Positions 34,698-45,840 of a stretch of DNA of 64,000 nucleotides are shown here, in pieces (positions within the stretch are counted from its first letter, which is position 1; every line of letters starts with the position of its first letter). The position numbers were made by a program, and so were the translations under genes. Origin of the DNA: Ovis canadensis (Eukaryota; Chordata; Mammalia; Artiodactyla; Bovidae); contig NC_091256.1 in assembly GCF_042477335.2 (NCBI RefSeq), positions 34,874,001-34,938,000 on the forward strand, written 5' to 3'. The notes under the pieces are model-generated. The model saw only the letters and a program-made list of their open reading frames with translations. It made no database searches and was not told where the DNA came from.

Positions 34698-35026
34698 TAT
34701 ATATCCTACCAGTAAATACTAAATATCTGTTGTATATAGCAGCTGAAGTGCAGTTAGCCTGTTTGTATTAGCATGGGTAAGTCTCTAAGACATATATATT
34801 TTTTAATGCAAATGTAAATAATATAGCAGAAGTCCACTTGCTGAAAACACACACACACACAAAACTTAAATTTTCTTTATAAATGCAGTAACATTAGGTA
34901 TGTAAATTGATTAAAAAATGTACAGAATAAGTTCCTCTTGATGTGTGATTTATCCAGGAAAAAGCAAAATGCATCTGTATGCAACTCATTGAGATACTGA
35001 AAAAGAACTATTAAGAAAAGAATCTG

Positions 35027-35256
35027 GAAGAGCAGTTCTCAACCAGGGGCAATTTCCGCCTTGGGGATATTTGGGAATCTCTGGGAACGTCTGGAGACAT
35101 TTGTTGTCATGACTGAAACAAGTATTACTGGCATCTAGTGGGTAGAGGCCAAGGATGTTGCTAAACAACCTACATGGCACAGGACAACTCTATGCATGTA
35201 AGATTTCTCTGGCCCCAAACGCTAAAACTGGTATTGAGAAACCATGGTCTAGTGAG
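35027..35256 (+). mobile_element. MER5A DNA transposon
   Basis: gcagttctcaaccaggggca to tattgagaaaccatggtcta with ggcatctagtgggtagaggc core. Sense partner of the copy at 31475-31685. Confidence 0.88.
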
Positions 35257-35274
35257 AAAGGGATGGCAAATATT

Positions 35275-37366
35275 TAATTTTGCTGTTCAGTTCAGTCAGT
35301 TCAGTTGCTCAGTCGTGTCCGACTCTTTGTGACCCCATTGCCTGCAGCATGCTATGCTTCCCTGTCCATCACCCTGAGCTTGCTCAAACTCATGTACATC
35401 GAGTCGGTGATGCCATCCAACCATCTCATCCTCTGTCGTCCCCTTCTCCTCCTGTCTTTAATCTTTCCCAGCATCAGGGTCTTTTTCAATAAGTCAGTTC
35501 TTTGCATCTGGTTTCCAAAGTATTGGAGCTTCAGCTTCAGCACAGTCCTTCCAATGAATGAATATTCAGGACTGATTTCCTTTAGGATTGACTGGTTTGA
35601 TCTCCTTGCAGTCCAAGGGACTCTCAAGAGTCTTCTCCAACACCATAGTTCAAAAGCATCAATTCTTCCGCGCTCAGCTTTCTTTATGGTCCAACTCTCA
35701 CATCCATACATGACTACTGGAAAAACCATAGCTTTGACTAAATGGAAGCTTGTTGGCAAAGTAATGTCTCTGTTTTTTAATGTGTTGCCTAGGTTAGTCA
35801 TAGCTTTTCTTCCAAGGAACAAGCATCTTTTAATTTCATGTCTTCAGTCACCATCTCCAGTAATTTTGGAGTCCAGGAAAATAAAGTCTGTCAGTGTTTC
35901 CATTGTTTCCCCATCTATTTGCCATGAAGTGACGGGACTGGATGCCTTGATGTTAGTTTTCTGAATGTTGAGTTTTAAGCCAGCTTTTTCGCTCTCCTCT
36001 TTCACTTTCATCAAGAGGCTTTTTAGTTCTTCTTTGTTTTCTGCCATAAGAGTGGTGTCATCTGTGTATCTTAAGTTATTGATATTTCTCCCCACAGTCT
36101 TGATTCCAGCTTGTGCTTCATCCATCCTGGCATTTCGTATGATATAATCTGTGTAGAAGTTAAATAGACAGGGTGACAATATACAGCCTTGGCACACTGC
36201 TTTCCCAATTTGGAACCAGTACATAGTTCCTTGTCTGGTTCTAACTGTTTCTTTTTTATCTGTATATAGATTTCTCAGGTGGCAGGTAAGGTGGTCTGGT
36301 ACTCCCATCTCTTGAAGAGTTTTCCACAGTTGGTTGTGATCCACATAGTCAAAGGCTTGGGGTAGTCAATAAAAAAGAAATAGATGTTTTTCTGGAACTC
36401 TCTTGCTTTTTCAATGATCCAGTGGATGTTGGCAATTTGATCTCTGCTTCCTCTGCCTTTTCTAAATCCAGCTTGAACACCTGGAAGTTCTCAGTTCTTG
36501 TACTGTTGAAGCCTGGCTTGGCAAATTTTGAGCATTACTTTGCTAGCATGTGAGATGAGTGCAATTGTGTGGTAGTTTGAACATTATTTGGCATTGCTTT
36601 TTTGGGGGGGTTGGATTGAAAACTGACTTTTTCCAGTCCTGTGGCCACTGCTAAGTTTTCCAAATTTGCTGACATATTGAATGCAGCCCTTTAACAACAT
36701 CATCTTTCAGGATCTGAAATAGCCCAACTAGAATTCCATCACTTCTGCTAGCTTTGTTCGTAGTGATGCTTCCTAAGGCCCACTTGAGTTTACATTCCAG
36801 AATGTCTGGCTCTAGGTGAGTGATCACACCATCGTGATTATCTGGGTCGTGAAGATCTTTTTTGTACAGTTCTTCTGTGTATTCTTGCCACCTCTTCTTA
36901 ATATCTTCTGCTTCTGTTAGGTCCATACTATTTCTATCCTTTATTGTGCCCATCTTTGCATGAAACATTCCCTTGGTATCTCTAATTTTCTTGAAGAGAT
37001 CTCTAGACTTTCCCATTCTATCGTTTTCCTCCATTTCTTTGCATTGATCACTGAGGATGGCTTTTTTTTATCTCTCCTAGGTCTGCATTCAAATGGGTAT
37101 ATCTTTCCTTTTTTCTTTTGCCTTTAGATTCTCTTCTTTTCTCATCTATTTGTAAGGCCTCATCAGACAACCAATTTGCCCTTTGGCATTTATTTTTCTT
37201 GGGGATTGTCTTGATCACCCCTCCTGTACAATGTCGCAAACCTCTATCCATTGTTCTTCAGGCACTCTGTCTATCAGACCTAATCCCTTGAATCTATTTG
37301 CCACTTCCACTGTATAATCATAAGGGATTTGATTTAGGTCATGCCTGAAAGGTCTAATTTTTCTGT
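35275..37366 (-). mobile_element. BovB LINE, 5'-truncated, 2.07 kb, with TSD
   Basis: The insert is 35287-37354. Flanks taattttgctgt (35275-35286) and taatttttctgt (37355-37366) match at 11 of 12 bases and look like the target duplication. Only the 3' two-thirds of ORF2 and the tail are present. Confidence 0.9.
35352..37251 (-). pseudogene. BovB ORF2 (reverse transcriptase) remnant
   Basis: In BovB, ORF2 encodes an endonuclease plus reverse transcriptase used for target-primed insertion. Here the endonuclease is missing by 5' truncation. Open pieces on the minus strand read, in order, 37251-37048 (ERYTHLNA linker), 37034-36651 (KKRWQEYTEELYKKDLHDPD), 36344-35844 (RT fingers/palm with GKAVCQGCILSPCLFNFY and the catalytic box as YTDDTTLM in place of YADD) and 35822-35352 (C-terminal YGCESWT and LWCWRRLLRVPWT). 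Several frameshifts and stops separate them, so no functional enzyme can be made. The linker residues resemble those of the copy at 41983-42648 and may mark one subfamily. Confidence 0.88.
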
Positions 37367-37501
37367 AATAATTATTATTTTGAAATATTAAGAAATTAAA
37401 AATAATTTACTTATTTTGCTGTTTTTGTGTTTTGTTAAATATGAAAATATTTAGGAAAATTTGTTTCTTTTCTTTTTTTAATATAGAAGTATAGTTGGTT
37501 T

Positions 37502-37722
37502 GGGCTTCCCAGGGGGCTCAGGGGTAAAAAATCCACCTGCCAATGCCAATGGAGATGCAAGAGATGTGGCTTTAATCCCTGGGTCATGCAGACCCTCTGG
37601 AGGAGGAAATGGCAACCCACTCCAGCACTTTCACCTGGGAAATCTCATGGACAGAGGAGCCTGGAGGTTTACCCTCTGTAGGGTTGCAAATAATAGGATG
37701 CAACTGAGCAAGCAAGCAAATA
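37502..37722 (+). mobile_element. Bov-tA SINE in arm B
   Basis: Full head (gggcttcccagggggctcag) with gccaatgcc variant, then body ending aggatgcaactgagcaagca. Shares insertion site with the SINE at 31131-31305. Confidence 0.9.
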
Positions 37723-37880
37723 GTTGATTTATATATGAAAGGACTTTTTAGAGGCTCTTTTGGAATCTCTGTCTCTCAACACTATTTTTTAAAATAAGAT
37801 TTTAAATTCTTCAATTTTCATACCATAGGGGTTTCAATAATTTATTTTTTGGAATTAGTTAAGGACTATTGTATAGCAAT

Positions 37881-38270
37881 TACTGATTGAAAAATAAAAG
37901 ATGTTCTGTTTGAAATATTGTGCTCAGAATTTTGAAGATAGTGTCCACACATTGGAGTATCCAGTGAAGAGATTTTACTGGAAATTCAGGGTATCATTAT
38001 TATGTTTACAGAAAATAATTAGATTTGTCTTGTGGCATGGGCATTACTATCTGAAACAAAGTATGTATAGGTATTAAGACCCTGAAAAAACACTTTTTGT
38101 AGGTCATTTCCCACCCTCCCCATAATTTATTATAAAAAATTTCCAAACATAAGTTGAAAGAGTCTTACAATAAACACCACAAAGATTATACAGTTAATTT
38201 GTGCTGTATTTGTTTATCATATGTCAATCCACTTCTCTCTCTCTCCATTCATCCAAAACTCCACCTTATT
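37881..38270. other. AT-rich spacer
   Basis: No recognised feature. Confidence 0.4.
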
Positions 38271-38683
38271 TTTTTAAAACTTTTTACTTTGTACTGGGGT
38301 ATAGCCAATTAACAAACGATGTTTTGATAGTCTCAGGTGAACAATGAAGGGACTCAGCCATTTGTATACATGTATCCATTCTCCGCCACACTCCCGTCCC
38401 ATCCAGGCTGCTGCATAGCATGGAGCAGAATTCCATGTGCTATACAGTAGTTCCTTGTTGGTTATCCATTTTAAATACAGCAGTGTGTACCTGCCCATTC
38501 CAAACTCCCTAACTATTCCTTCCCCAGACCCTTCCCCTCAGCAACTGTAAGTTTGTTCTCTGTCTGTGAGTCTCTTTCTGTTTCATTAGTTCATTTGTAT
38601 CATTTCTTTTCAGATTCCACATATAAGGAATGTCGTACACTTCTCCTCTGCCGGACTGGCTTCACTCAGTATGATAATCTCTT
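38271..38683 (-). mobile_element. L1 3' end, antisense, first half of a split element
   Basis: ctttttactttgtactgggg, gatagtctcaggtgaacaat, ttcatttgtatcatttcttt and cactcagtatgataatctct. The next expected L1 sequence is found at 44078, after the BovB. Confidence 0.85.
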
Positions 38684-39055
38684 GTGTCTGAGTGTCTCCT
38701 GTGGAGGTATGGGTCAGCAGTGGTCTGCCACAGGGGCAGGGGCTCCGGGTGCTGCAGACCCAGGTATGGCATAAGCCCTCTTGAAGGAGGTATCCATTAA
38801 CCCCACCACAGAGCGACCAGAACTTACATAGGACTGGGAAACAAACTCTTGGCGGGCACTAGGACCCAGGAGAAAGGAGCAGTGATCCCACAAGAGACTG
38901 ACCCAGACTTGCCTGTAAGTGTCCAGGAGTCTCCGGCAGAGGTGTGGGCTGGCGGTGGCCTGCTGCAGGGCTGGGGGCACTGAGTGTAGCAGTGCATGCA
39001 TGGGATCTTTTGAAGGAGGTTGCTGTTATCTTCATTACCTCCACCCATAATTTAA

Positions 39056-39247
39056 AGTGAAGTCGCTCAGTCATGTCCGACTCTTTCCAACAGCCTGCCA
39101 GGCTCTCCTTCCATGGGATTCTCCAGGCAAGAGTACTGGAGTGGGTTGCCATTTCCTTCTCCAGGGGATCTTCCTGACCCAGGGATTGAACCTGGGTCTC
39201 CTGCATTCCAGACAGACGCTTTAACCTCTGAGCCACCAGGGAAGCCC
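39056..39247 (-). mobile_element. Bov-tA SINE in BovB leader
   Basis: agtgaagtcgctcagtcatg to tgagccaccagggaagccc. Flanks acccataattt and aaccatagttt look like a diverged target duplication. Confidence 0.9.
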
Positions 39248-39402
39248 AACCATAGTTTGGCCCCAGGTAAATAAGAGGGAGGGAATACAGCCCCACTCAT
39301 CAACAGAAAATTGGATTAAAGATTTACTGGACATGGCCCAGCCCATCAGAACAAGATCCAATTTCAGTCAGTCTCTCCCATCAGGAATCTTCCACAAGCC
39401 TT

Positions 39403-39579
39403 TAGTTATGTCTGACTCTTTGCTACCCCATGGACTGTACAGTCTATGGAATTCTCTAGGCCAAAATACTGGAGTCGGTAGCCTTTCCCTTCTCCAGGGG
39501 ATCTTCCCAACCCAGGGATCCAATAAGTCTCACGCATTGCAGGCGGATTATTTACCAGCTGAGCCACAAGGGAAGCCCC
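39403..39579 (-). mobile_element. Bov-tA SINE in BovB leader, second copy
   Basis: tatgtctgactctttgctac to ctgagccacaagggaagccc. The tail end is shortened. Confidence 0.88.
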
Positions 39580-39982
39580 ATATCAGAGGGCAGAGAGATT
39601 GAAAACCACAATCACAGGAAACTAACCGATCTGATCACATGGACCACAGCCTTGTCTAACTCAATGAAACTATGAGCCATGCTGTGTAGGGCCACCCAAG
39701 ACGGACGGGTCATGGTGGAGAGTTCTGACAAAACATGGTCCACTGGAGAAGGGAATGGCAAACCACTTCAGTATTCTTGCCTTGAGAACCCCATGAATAG
39801 CATGAAAAAGCAAAAAGATAGGACACTGAAAGAAGAACACCCCAGGTTGGTAGGTGCCCAAAATGCTGCTAGAGATCAGTGGAGAAATAACTCCAGAAAG
39901 AATGAAGAGACGGAGCCAAAGCAAAAGCAACACCCAGTTGTGGATGTGACTGGAGATGGAAGTAAAATCTGGTGCTGTAAGG

Positions 39983-41271
39983 GCAATATTGCATCAGTTC
40001 AGTTCAGTTCTGTCACTCAGTCGTGTCTGCCTCTTTGCAACCCCATGAATCGCGGCACACCAGGCCTCCCTGTCCATCACCAACTCCTAGAGTTTACTCA
40101 GACTCACGTCCATCGAGTCAGCAATGCCATCCAGCCATCTCATCCTCGGTTGTCCCCTTCTCTTCCTGCCCCCAACCCCTCCCTTTATCAGGGTCTTTTC
40201 CAATGAGTCAGCTCTTCGCATCAGGTGGTCAAAGTACTGGAGTTTCAGCTTCAGCATCAGTCCTTCCAAAGAACACCCAGGGCTGATCTCCTTTAGAATG
40301 GTCTGGTTGGATCTCCTTGCAGTCCAAGGGACTGTCAAGAGTCTTCTCCAACACCACAGTTCAAAAGCATCAATTCTTTGGCGCTCAGCTTTCTTCACAG
40401 TCCAACTCTCACATCCATACATGACCACTGGAAAAACTATAGCTTTGACTAGATGGACCTTAGTCAGCAAAGTAATGCCTCTGCTTTTGAATATACTATC
40501 TAGGTTGGTCATAATTTTCCTTCCAGGGAGTAAGCGTCTTTTAATTTCATCGCTGCAATCACCATCTGCAGTGATTTTGGAGCCCCCCAAAATAAAGTCT
40601 GACACTGTTTCCACTGTTCCCCATCTATTTGCCATGAAATGATGGGACCAGATGCCATCATCTTAGTTTTCTGAATGTTGAACTTGAAGCCAACTTTTTC
40701 CACTCTCCTCTTTCACTTTCCTCAAGAGGCTTTTTAGTTCCTCTTCACCTTCTGCCATAAGGGTGGTGTGATCTGCATATCTGAAGTTATTGATATTTCT
40801 CCTGGCAATCTTGATTCCAGCTTGTGCTTCCTCCAGCCCAGAGTTTCTCATGATGTACTCTGCATAAAAGTTAAATAAGCAGGGTGACAGTATACAGCCT
40901 TGACGTACTCCTTTTCCTATATGGAACCATTCTGTTGTTCCATGTTCAGTTCTAACTGTTCCTTCCTGACCTGCATATAGGTTTCTCAAGAGGCAGATCA
41001 GGTAGTCTGGGATTCCCATCTGTTTCAGAATTTTCCACAGTTTATTGTGATCCACACAGTCAAAGGCTTTGGCATAGTCAATAAATGTTTTTCTGGAACT
41101 CTCTTGCTTTTTCAGTGATCCAGTAGATGTTCACAATTTGATCTCTGGTTCCTCTGCCTTTTCTAAAACCAGCTTGAACATCTGGAAGTTCATGGTTCAT
41201 GTATTGCTGAAGCCTGGCTTGGAGAATTTTGAGCATTATTTTACTAGCGTGTGAGAAGAGCAATATTGCAT
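39983..41271 (-). mobile_element. BovB inserted into BovB, 12-bp TSD
   Basis: gcaatattgcat at 39983-39994 and 41260-41271. The host BovB reads straight across the two copies. The insert (39995-41259, 1.27 kb) is 5'-truncated and opposite in orientation to its host. Confidence 0.95.
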
Positions 41272-41302
41272 AGGAACCTGAAGTGTTAGGTCCATGAATC
41301 AA
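40087..41302 (-). pseudogene. BovB reverse transcriptase remnant, YADH box
   Basis: Two main minus-strand pieces: 41055-40663 (MDHNKLWKILKQMGIPDYLI, GKGVRQGCILSPCLFNFYAE, then FRYADHTTLM) and 40635-40087 (TADGDCSDEIKRRLLPGRK, YGCESWTVKK, LWCWRRLLTVPWT). A short frame at 41302-41078 covers VQAGFRKGRGTRDQIV and crosses the insert border. The second catalytic aspartate of the YADD box is His, so the enzyme would be dead even if the frameshift near 40640-40700 were ignored. The family uses this enzyme to copy its own RNA at a nick; this copy arrived truncated and cannot act alone. Confidence 0.88.
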
Positions 41303-43700
41303 GGCAAATTGGAGGTGGTCAAACAGGAGATGGCAACAGTGAACATCGACATTTTAGGAATTAGCAAACTAAAATGGACTGGAATGGGTGAATTTAACTC
41401 AGATGACCATAATATCTGCTACTGTGGGCAAGAATCCCTTAGAAGAAATGTCATAGTCAACAAAAGAGTCTGAAATGCAGCACTTGGATGTGATCTCAAA
41501 AATGACAGAATGATCTCTGTTTCCAAGGCAAACCATTCAATATCACAGTAATCCAAGTCTATGCCCCGACCAGTAATGCTGAAGAAGCTGAGGTTTAATG
41601 GTTCTATGAAGACCTATAAGAACTTCTAGAATTAACACCCAAAAAAGATATCCTTTTCATCATAGGGGACTGGAATGCAAACGTAGGGAGTCAAGAAATA
41701 CCTGAAGTAACAGGCAAATTTGACCTTGGAGTATAGAATGAAGCAGGGCAAAGCCCAATAGAGTTTTGCCAAAAGAACACATTGGTCATAGCAAAGACTC
41801 TCGTCCAACAACACAAGAGAAGACTCTACACATGGACATCACCAGATGGTCATTACCGAAATCAGATTGATTATATTTTTTGCAGCCAAAGATGGAGAAG
41901 CTCTATATAGTCAGCAAAAACAACACCAGGAGCTGACTGTGGCTCAGGTCATGAACTCCTTGTTGCCAAACTCAGACTTAAATTGAAGAAAGTAGGGAAA
42001 CCCACTACACCATTCAGGTATGACCTAAATCAAATCCCTTATTATACAGTGGAAGTGACAAATAGATTCAAGGGATTAGGTCTGATAGACGGAGTGCCTG
42101 AAGAACTATGGATGGAGGTTTATGACATTGTACAGGAGGGGGTGATCAAGACAATCCCTAAGAAAATTAAATGCCAAAAGGCAAATTGGTTGTCTGAGGA
42201 TGCCTTACAAATAGATGAGAAAAGAAAAGAATCTAAAGGCAAAAGAAAAAAGGAAAGATATACCCATTTGAATGCAGAGCTCCAAAAAATAGCAAGGAGA
42301 AATAAGAAAGCCATCCTCAGTGATCAGTGCAAAGAAATGGAGGAAAACAATAGAATGGGAAAGTCTAGAGATCTCTTCAAGAAAATTAGAGATACCAAGG
42401 GAATGTTTCATGCAAAGATGGACACAATAAAGGACACAAATGGTATGGACCTAACAGAAGCAGAAGATATTAAGAAGAGGTGGCAAGAATACACAGAAGA
42501 ACTATACAGAAAAAATCTTCACGACCCAGATAATTACGATGGTGTGATCACTCACCTAGAGCTAGACATTCTGGAATGCAAAATCAAGTGGGCCTTAGGA
42601 AGTATCACTACGAACAAAGCTAGTGGAGGTGATGGAATTCCAGTCTAGCTATTTCAGATCCTGAAAGATGATGCTGTGAAAGCACTGCACTCAATATGCC
42701 AGCAAATTTGGAAAACTCAGCAGTGGTCACAGGACTGGAAAAGGTCAGTTTTCATTCCAATCCCAAAGAAAGGCAATGCCAAAGAATGCTCAAACTACCA
42801 CACGATTGCACTCATCTTACACGTTAGTAAAGTAAAGCTCAAAATTCTCCAAGCCAAGCTTCAACAGTGAACCATGAACCTCCAGATGTTCAAGCTGGAT
42901 TTAGAAAAGGCAGAGAAACCAGAGATCAAATTGCAAATATCTGCTGGATCACTGAGAAAGCAAGAGAGTTCCAGAAAAATATCTACTTCTGCTTTATTGT
43001 CTATGCCAAAGCCTTTGATTGTGAGGACCAGAACGAACTGTGGAAAATTCTTCAAGAGATAGGAATACCAGACCACCTGACCTGAGTCTTGAGAAATCTG
43101 TATGCAGGTCAGGAAGCAACAGTTAGAACTGGACATGGAACAACAGACTGGTTGCAAATTGGGAAAAGAGTACATCAAGGCTGTATTTTGTCAGCCTGCT
43201 TATTTAACTGCTATGCAGAGTACATCATGAGAAATGCTGGGCTGGAAGAAGCACAAGCTGGAATCAAGATTGCCAGAGAAATATCAGTAACCTCAGATAT
43301 GCAGATGACACCACCCTTATGGACTAAAGTGAAGAGAACTAAAGAGCCTCTTGATGAAAGTGAAAGAGGAGAGTGAAAAAGCTGGCTTAAAACTCTACAT
43401 TCAGAAAACTAAGATCATGGCATCTGGTTCCATCACTTCATGGCAAAATAGACGGGGAAACAATGCAAACAGTGACAGACTTCATTTTCTTGGGCTACAA
43501 AATGACTGCAGATGGTGACTGCAGCCATGAAATTAAGAGACTCTTGCTCCTTGGAAGAAAACTTATGACCAACCTAGACAGCATATTCAAAAGCAGAGAC
43601 ATTACTTTGCTGACAAAGGTCCATTTAGTCAAAGCTATGGTTTTTCCAGTAGTCATGTATGGATGTGAGAGTTGGACTATAAAGAAAGCTGAGCGCTGAA
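41286..43700 (+). pseudogene. BovB ORF2 (endonuclease + RT) of host element
   Basis: Continues the host BovB after the nested insert. The APE-type endonuclease part keeps GDWNANVGSQE (about 41664) and QIDYIF (41863-41880), but the usual SDH near its end reads SGH (about 41944). The longest open piece is 41983-42648 (KANWLSEDALQIDEKRKESK, then KKRWQEYTEELYRKNLHDPD and NKASGGDGIPV), closed by a stop. RT pieces follow at 42867-43085 (AKAFDCEDQNELWKIL) and 43089-43376 (RNLYAGQEATVRTGHG); a frameshift falls just before the YADD box at about 43290. The C-terminal piece 43463-43699 ends at a stop after YGCESWTIKKAER. Dead, older copy. Confidence 0.85.
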
Positions 43701-44077
43701 GAATTGATGCTTTTGAACTGTGGTGTTGGAGAAGACTCTTGAGAGTCCCTTGGACAGCAAGGAGATCCAACCAGTGCATCCTAAAGGAAATTAGTCCTGA
43801 ATATTCATTGGAAAGACTGATGCTGAATCTGAAACTCCAGTACTGTGGCCACCTGATGTGAAGAACTGACTCATTTGAAAAGACCCCAATGCTGGGAAAG
43901 ATTGAAGAAGGGAGGAAAAGGGGATGGCAGAAGATCAGATGGTTGGATGGCATCACTAACTCGATGGACAGGAGTCTGAGTAAACTCCATGAGTTGGCGA
44001 TGGACAGGGAGGCCGGAGTGATGCGGTCCATGGGGTGGCAAAGACTCAGACATGACTGAGTGACTGAACTGAACTGA

Positions 44078-44500
44078 AATGTTGGCAATATGGCCATTCG
44101 TGTTTCTGCAAATAGCATTATTTCATCCTCTTTAATGGCTGAATAACATTCCATTATACATATGTACCATATACTATCCATTCCTGGTCAATGGACATTT
44201 AGGTTCTTTCTATGTCTTGGCTATTGTGAACAATGCTGCAATGAACATTAGAGTGCATGTATCCTTTTGGACCATGTTTTGTTTCCTGTTATATGCCCAG
44301 GAGTGGGATTACAGGGTCATATGGTAGCTCTAATTGTAGTTTTTGCAGGACCCTCCATTCTGTTTTTCATAGTGGCTGTACCAGTTTATGCCACCAACAG
44401 CGTAGGAGGGTTTCCTTCCCTATACATCCTCTTCACCATTATATTGTTTATGGATTTTTTCATCATTGCATTTCTGGCTGCCCACCTTATTTTCTGATAT
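44078..44500 (-). mobile_element. L1, antisense, second half of the split element
   Basis: tctgcaaatagcattatttc, ggctgaataacattccatta, ggacatttaggttctttcta and gagtgggattacagggtcat continue the order of 38271-38683. Confidence 0.88.
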
Positions 44501-45017
44501 GTTACAAAGTAATACATTTCATCAGTTAGGTTTACTTCATTATGCATTCATGAACTGGAGTCCTTTTTTAAGTGGAGGGTGAATTTTGCACTATAAGTGG
44601 TACTATTCAGTGAATTTTTTTTTTAAATCCATACACCTATTTAACCCAAACCCCTATCAAGGTTTAGAATATTGCCATCAATCCAGAGTGCTTCTTCTCA
44701 CTTAGGCTCTATCTCCTGCAACACTGGTGCGATTTTTCCCACCGTGGGGTTGTTTTTTCTGCTCTTGCAGGGCATTTTTGACAACACTGGGGTAAATTCT
44801 GGTTCTTGCCCCAAACCAAGTAGGCCAATCATATCAGTGCCCCTAAATGGGGATCTCTCAGGAACAGGCGAAAAGCAAGAGTGGGTGAAAAGCAGAATTG
44901 GTAGACAGAAGCCTTAAAAGCCAGTGATTCTAAGATGGTGTCCAGTGAAAATTCTAGGCGAGTGGCGAGTTGATAGAGGGATTCTGGGAGGAGGGACCCT
45001 CATGTAGGTGGGTGGAT
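44501..45017. other. Unannotated sequence
   Basis: No gene. An 81-codon frame (44672-44917) has no domain signature. Confidence 0.4.
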
Positions 45018-45840
45018 CTTGACGGCATTATGCTAAGTGAAATAAATCAAACAGAAAATGACAGATACTATGCTATCTCACTTATCTGTGGAATATACAA
45101 ACACACACATAAAAACAAAACAGAAATGAAGCAAAAAACAACCACACTCACAGAAAAAGAGATCAGATTTGTGGTTATCTGAGGTGAAGGGTTGTGGGAA
45201 GGGGAACTGGAGGACCTTTGACCAAAAGGTCCAAAATTCCACTTATAAGATAAATAAATATGGGGATTTAATGTACAACATGATGACTATGCTTCCCTGA
45301 TAGCTCAGTTGGTAAAGAATCCACCTGCAATGCAGGAGACCCCAGTTCGATTCCTAGGTCGGGAAGATCAGCTGGAGAAGGAATAGGCTACCCACTCCAG
45401 TATTCTTGGGCTTCCCTTGTGGCTCAGCTGGTCCCACAGTGAGAGAGACCTGGGTTTGATCTGGGTTGGGAAGATCCCCTGGAGAAGGGAAAGGCTACCC
45501 ACTCCAGTATTCTGGCCTGGAGAATTCCATAGACTGTATAGTCCATGGGCTTGCAAAGAGTTGGACACGACTGAGTGACTTTCACTTTCACGATGACTAT
45601 ACTTAGTTCTGTTGTACAAGGCATAAGAAAGTTGTTAAGAGAATAAATCCTAATAATTCTTACTGTAGGGAGCATTTTCTTTCTTTTTTTCTTTTCTTTT
45701 TATTGCAACTGTATGAGAAGATGGATGTTAGCTGAAACTATTGTGGTCCTCATTTCACAATATATGTAAATCAAACCATCATGCTGTATGCCTTAAACTT
45801 ATACAGAGATGTATGTTAATTATTTCCCAATAAACTGGAA
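45018..45840 (+). mobile_element. L1 3' end, sense, split by Bov-tA
   Basis: ggcattatgctaagtgaaat, ctgtggaatatacaaacaca, then after the SINE acttagttctgttgtacaag and ctgtatgccttaaacttata. Confidence 0.85.
45282..45600 (+). mobile_element. Bov-tA SINE with duplicated head, 9-bp TSD
   Basis: gatgactat at 45282-45290 and 45592-45600. Two tRNA-like heads occur in tandem: gcttccctgatagctcagtt (45291) and gcttcccttgtggctcagct (45410), then one body. This double-headed form is a recognised Bov-tA variant. Confidence 0.9.

Larger units (their letters stand above)
34880..37880 (-). repeat. Inverted segment pair, arm B, split by BovB
   Basis: Collinear, in inverted orientation, with 30970-31835: cagaataagttcctcttgat flank, MER5A, tatttaattttgctgt, [BovB], tattttgaaatattaagaaa, a SINE, then caacactattttttaaaata flank up to about 37876. 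Without the BovB the arm is about 0.93 kb, close to arm A. Confidence 0.8.
38684..44077 (+). mobile_element. Near-complete BovB LINE with nested insertions
   Basis: Starts in a BovB-like 5' leader (gtgtctgagtgtctcctgtg) and ends with gactgaactgaactgaa. Excluding two SINEs and one BovB, about 3.76 kb of the element is present. The 5' leader runs through 39582-39982 (gaaaaccacaatcacaggaa) into ORF2. It interrupts an antisense L1 (38271-38683 and 44078-44500). I saw no clean target duplication. Confidence 0.85.

Noticed and set aside
38859..39296. 145-codon minus-strand frame
   Set aside because: Antisense to the BovB 5' leader and through a SINE.
39679..40206. 175-codon plus-strand frame
   Set aside because: Crosses the BovB leader and the 3' end of an antisense BovB; no protein of its own.
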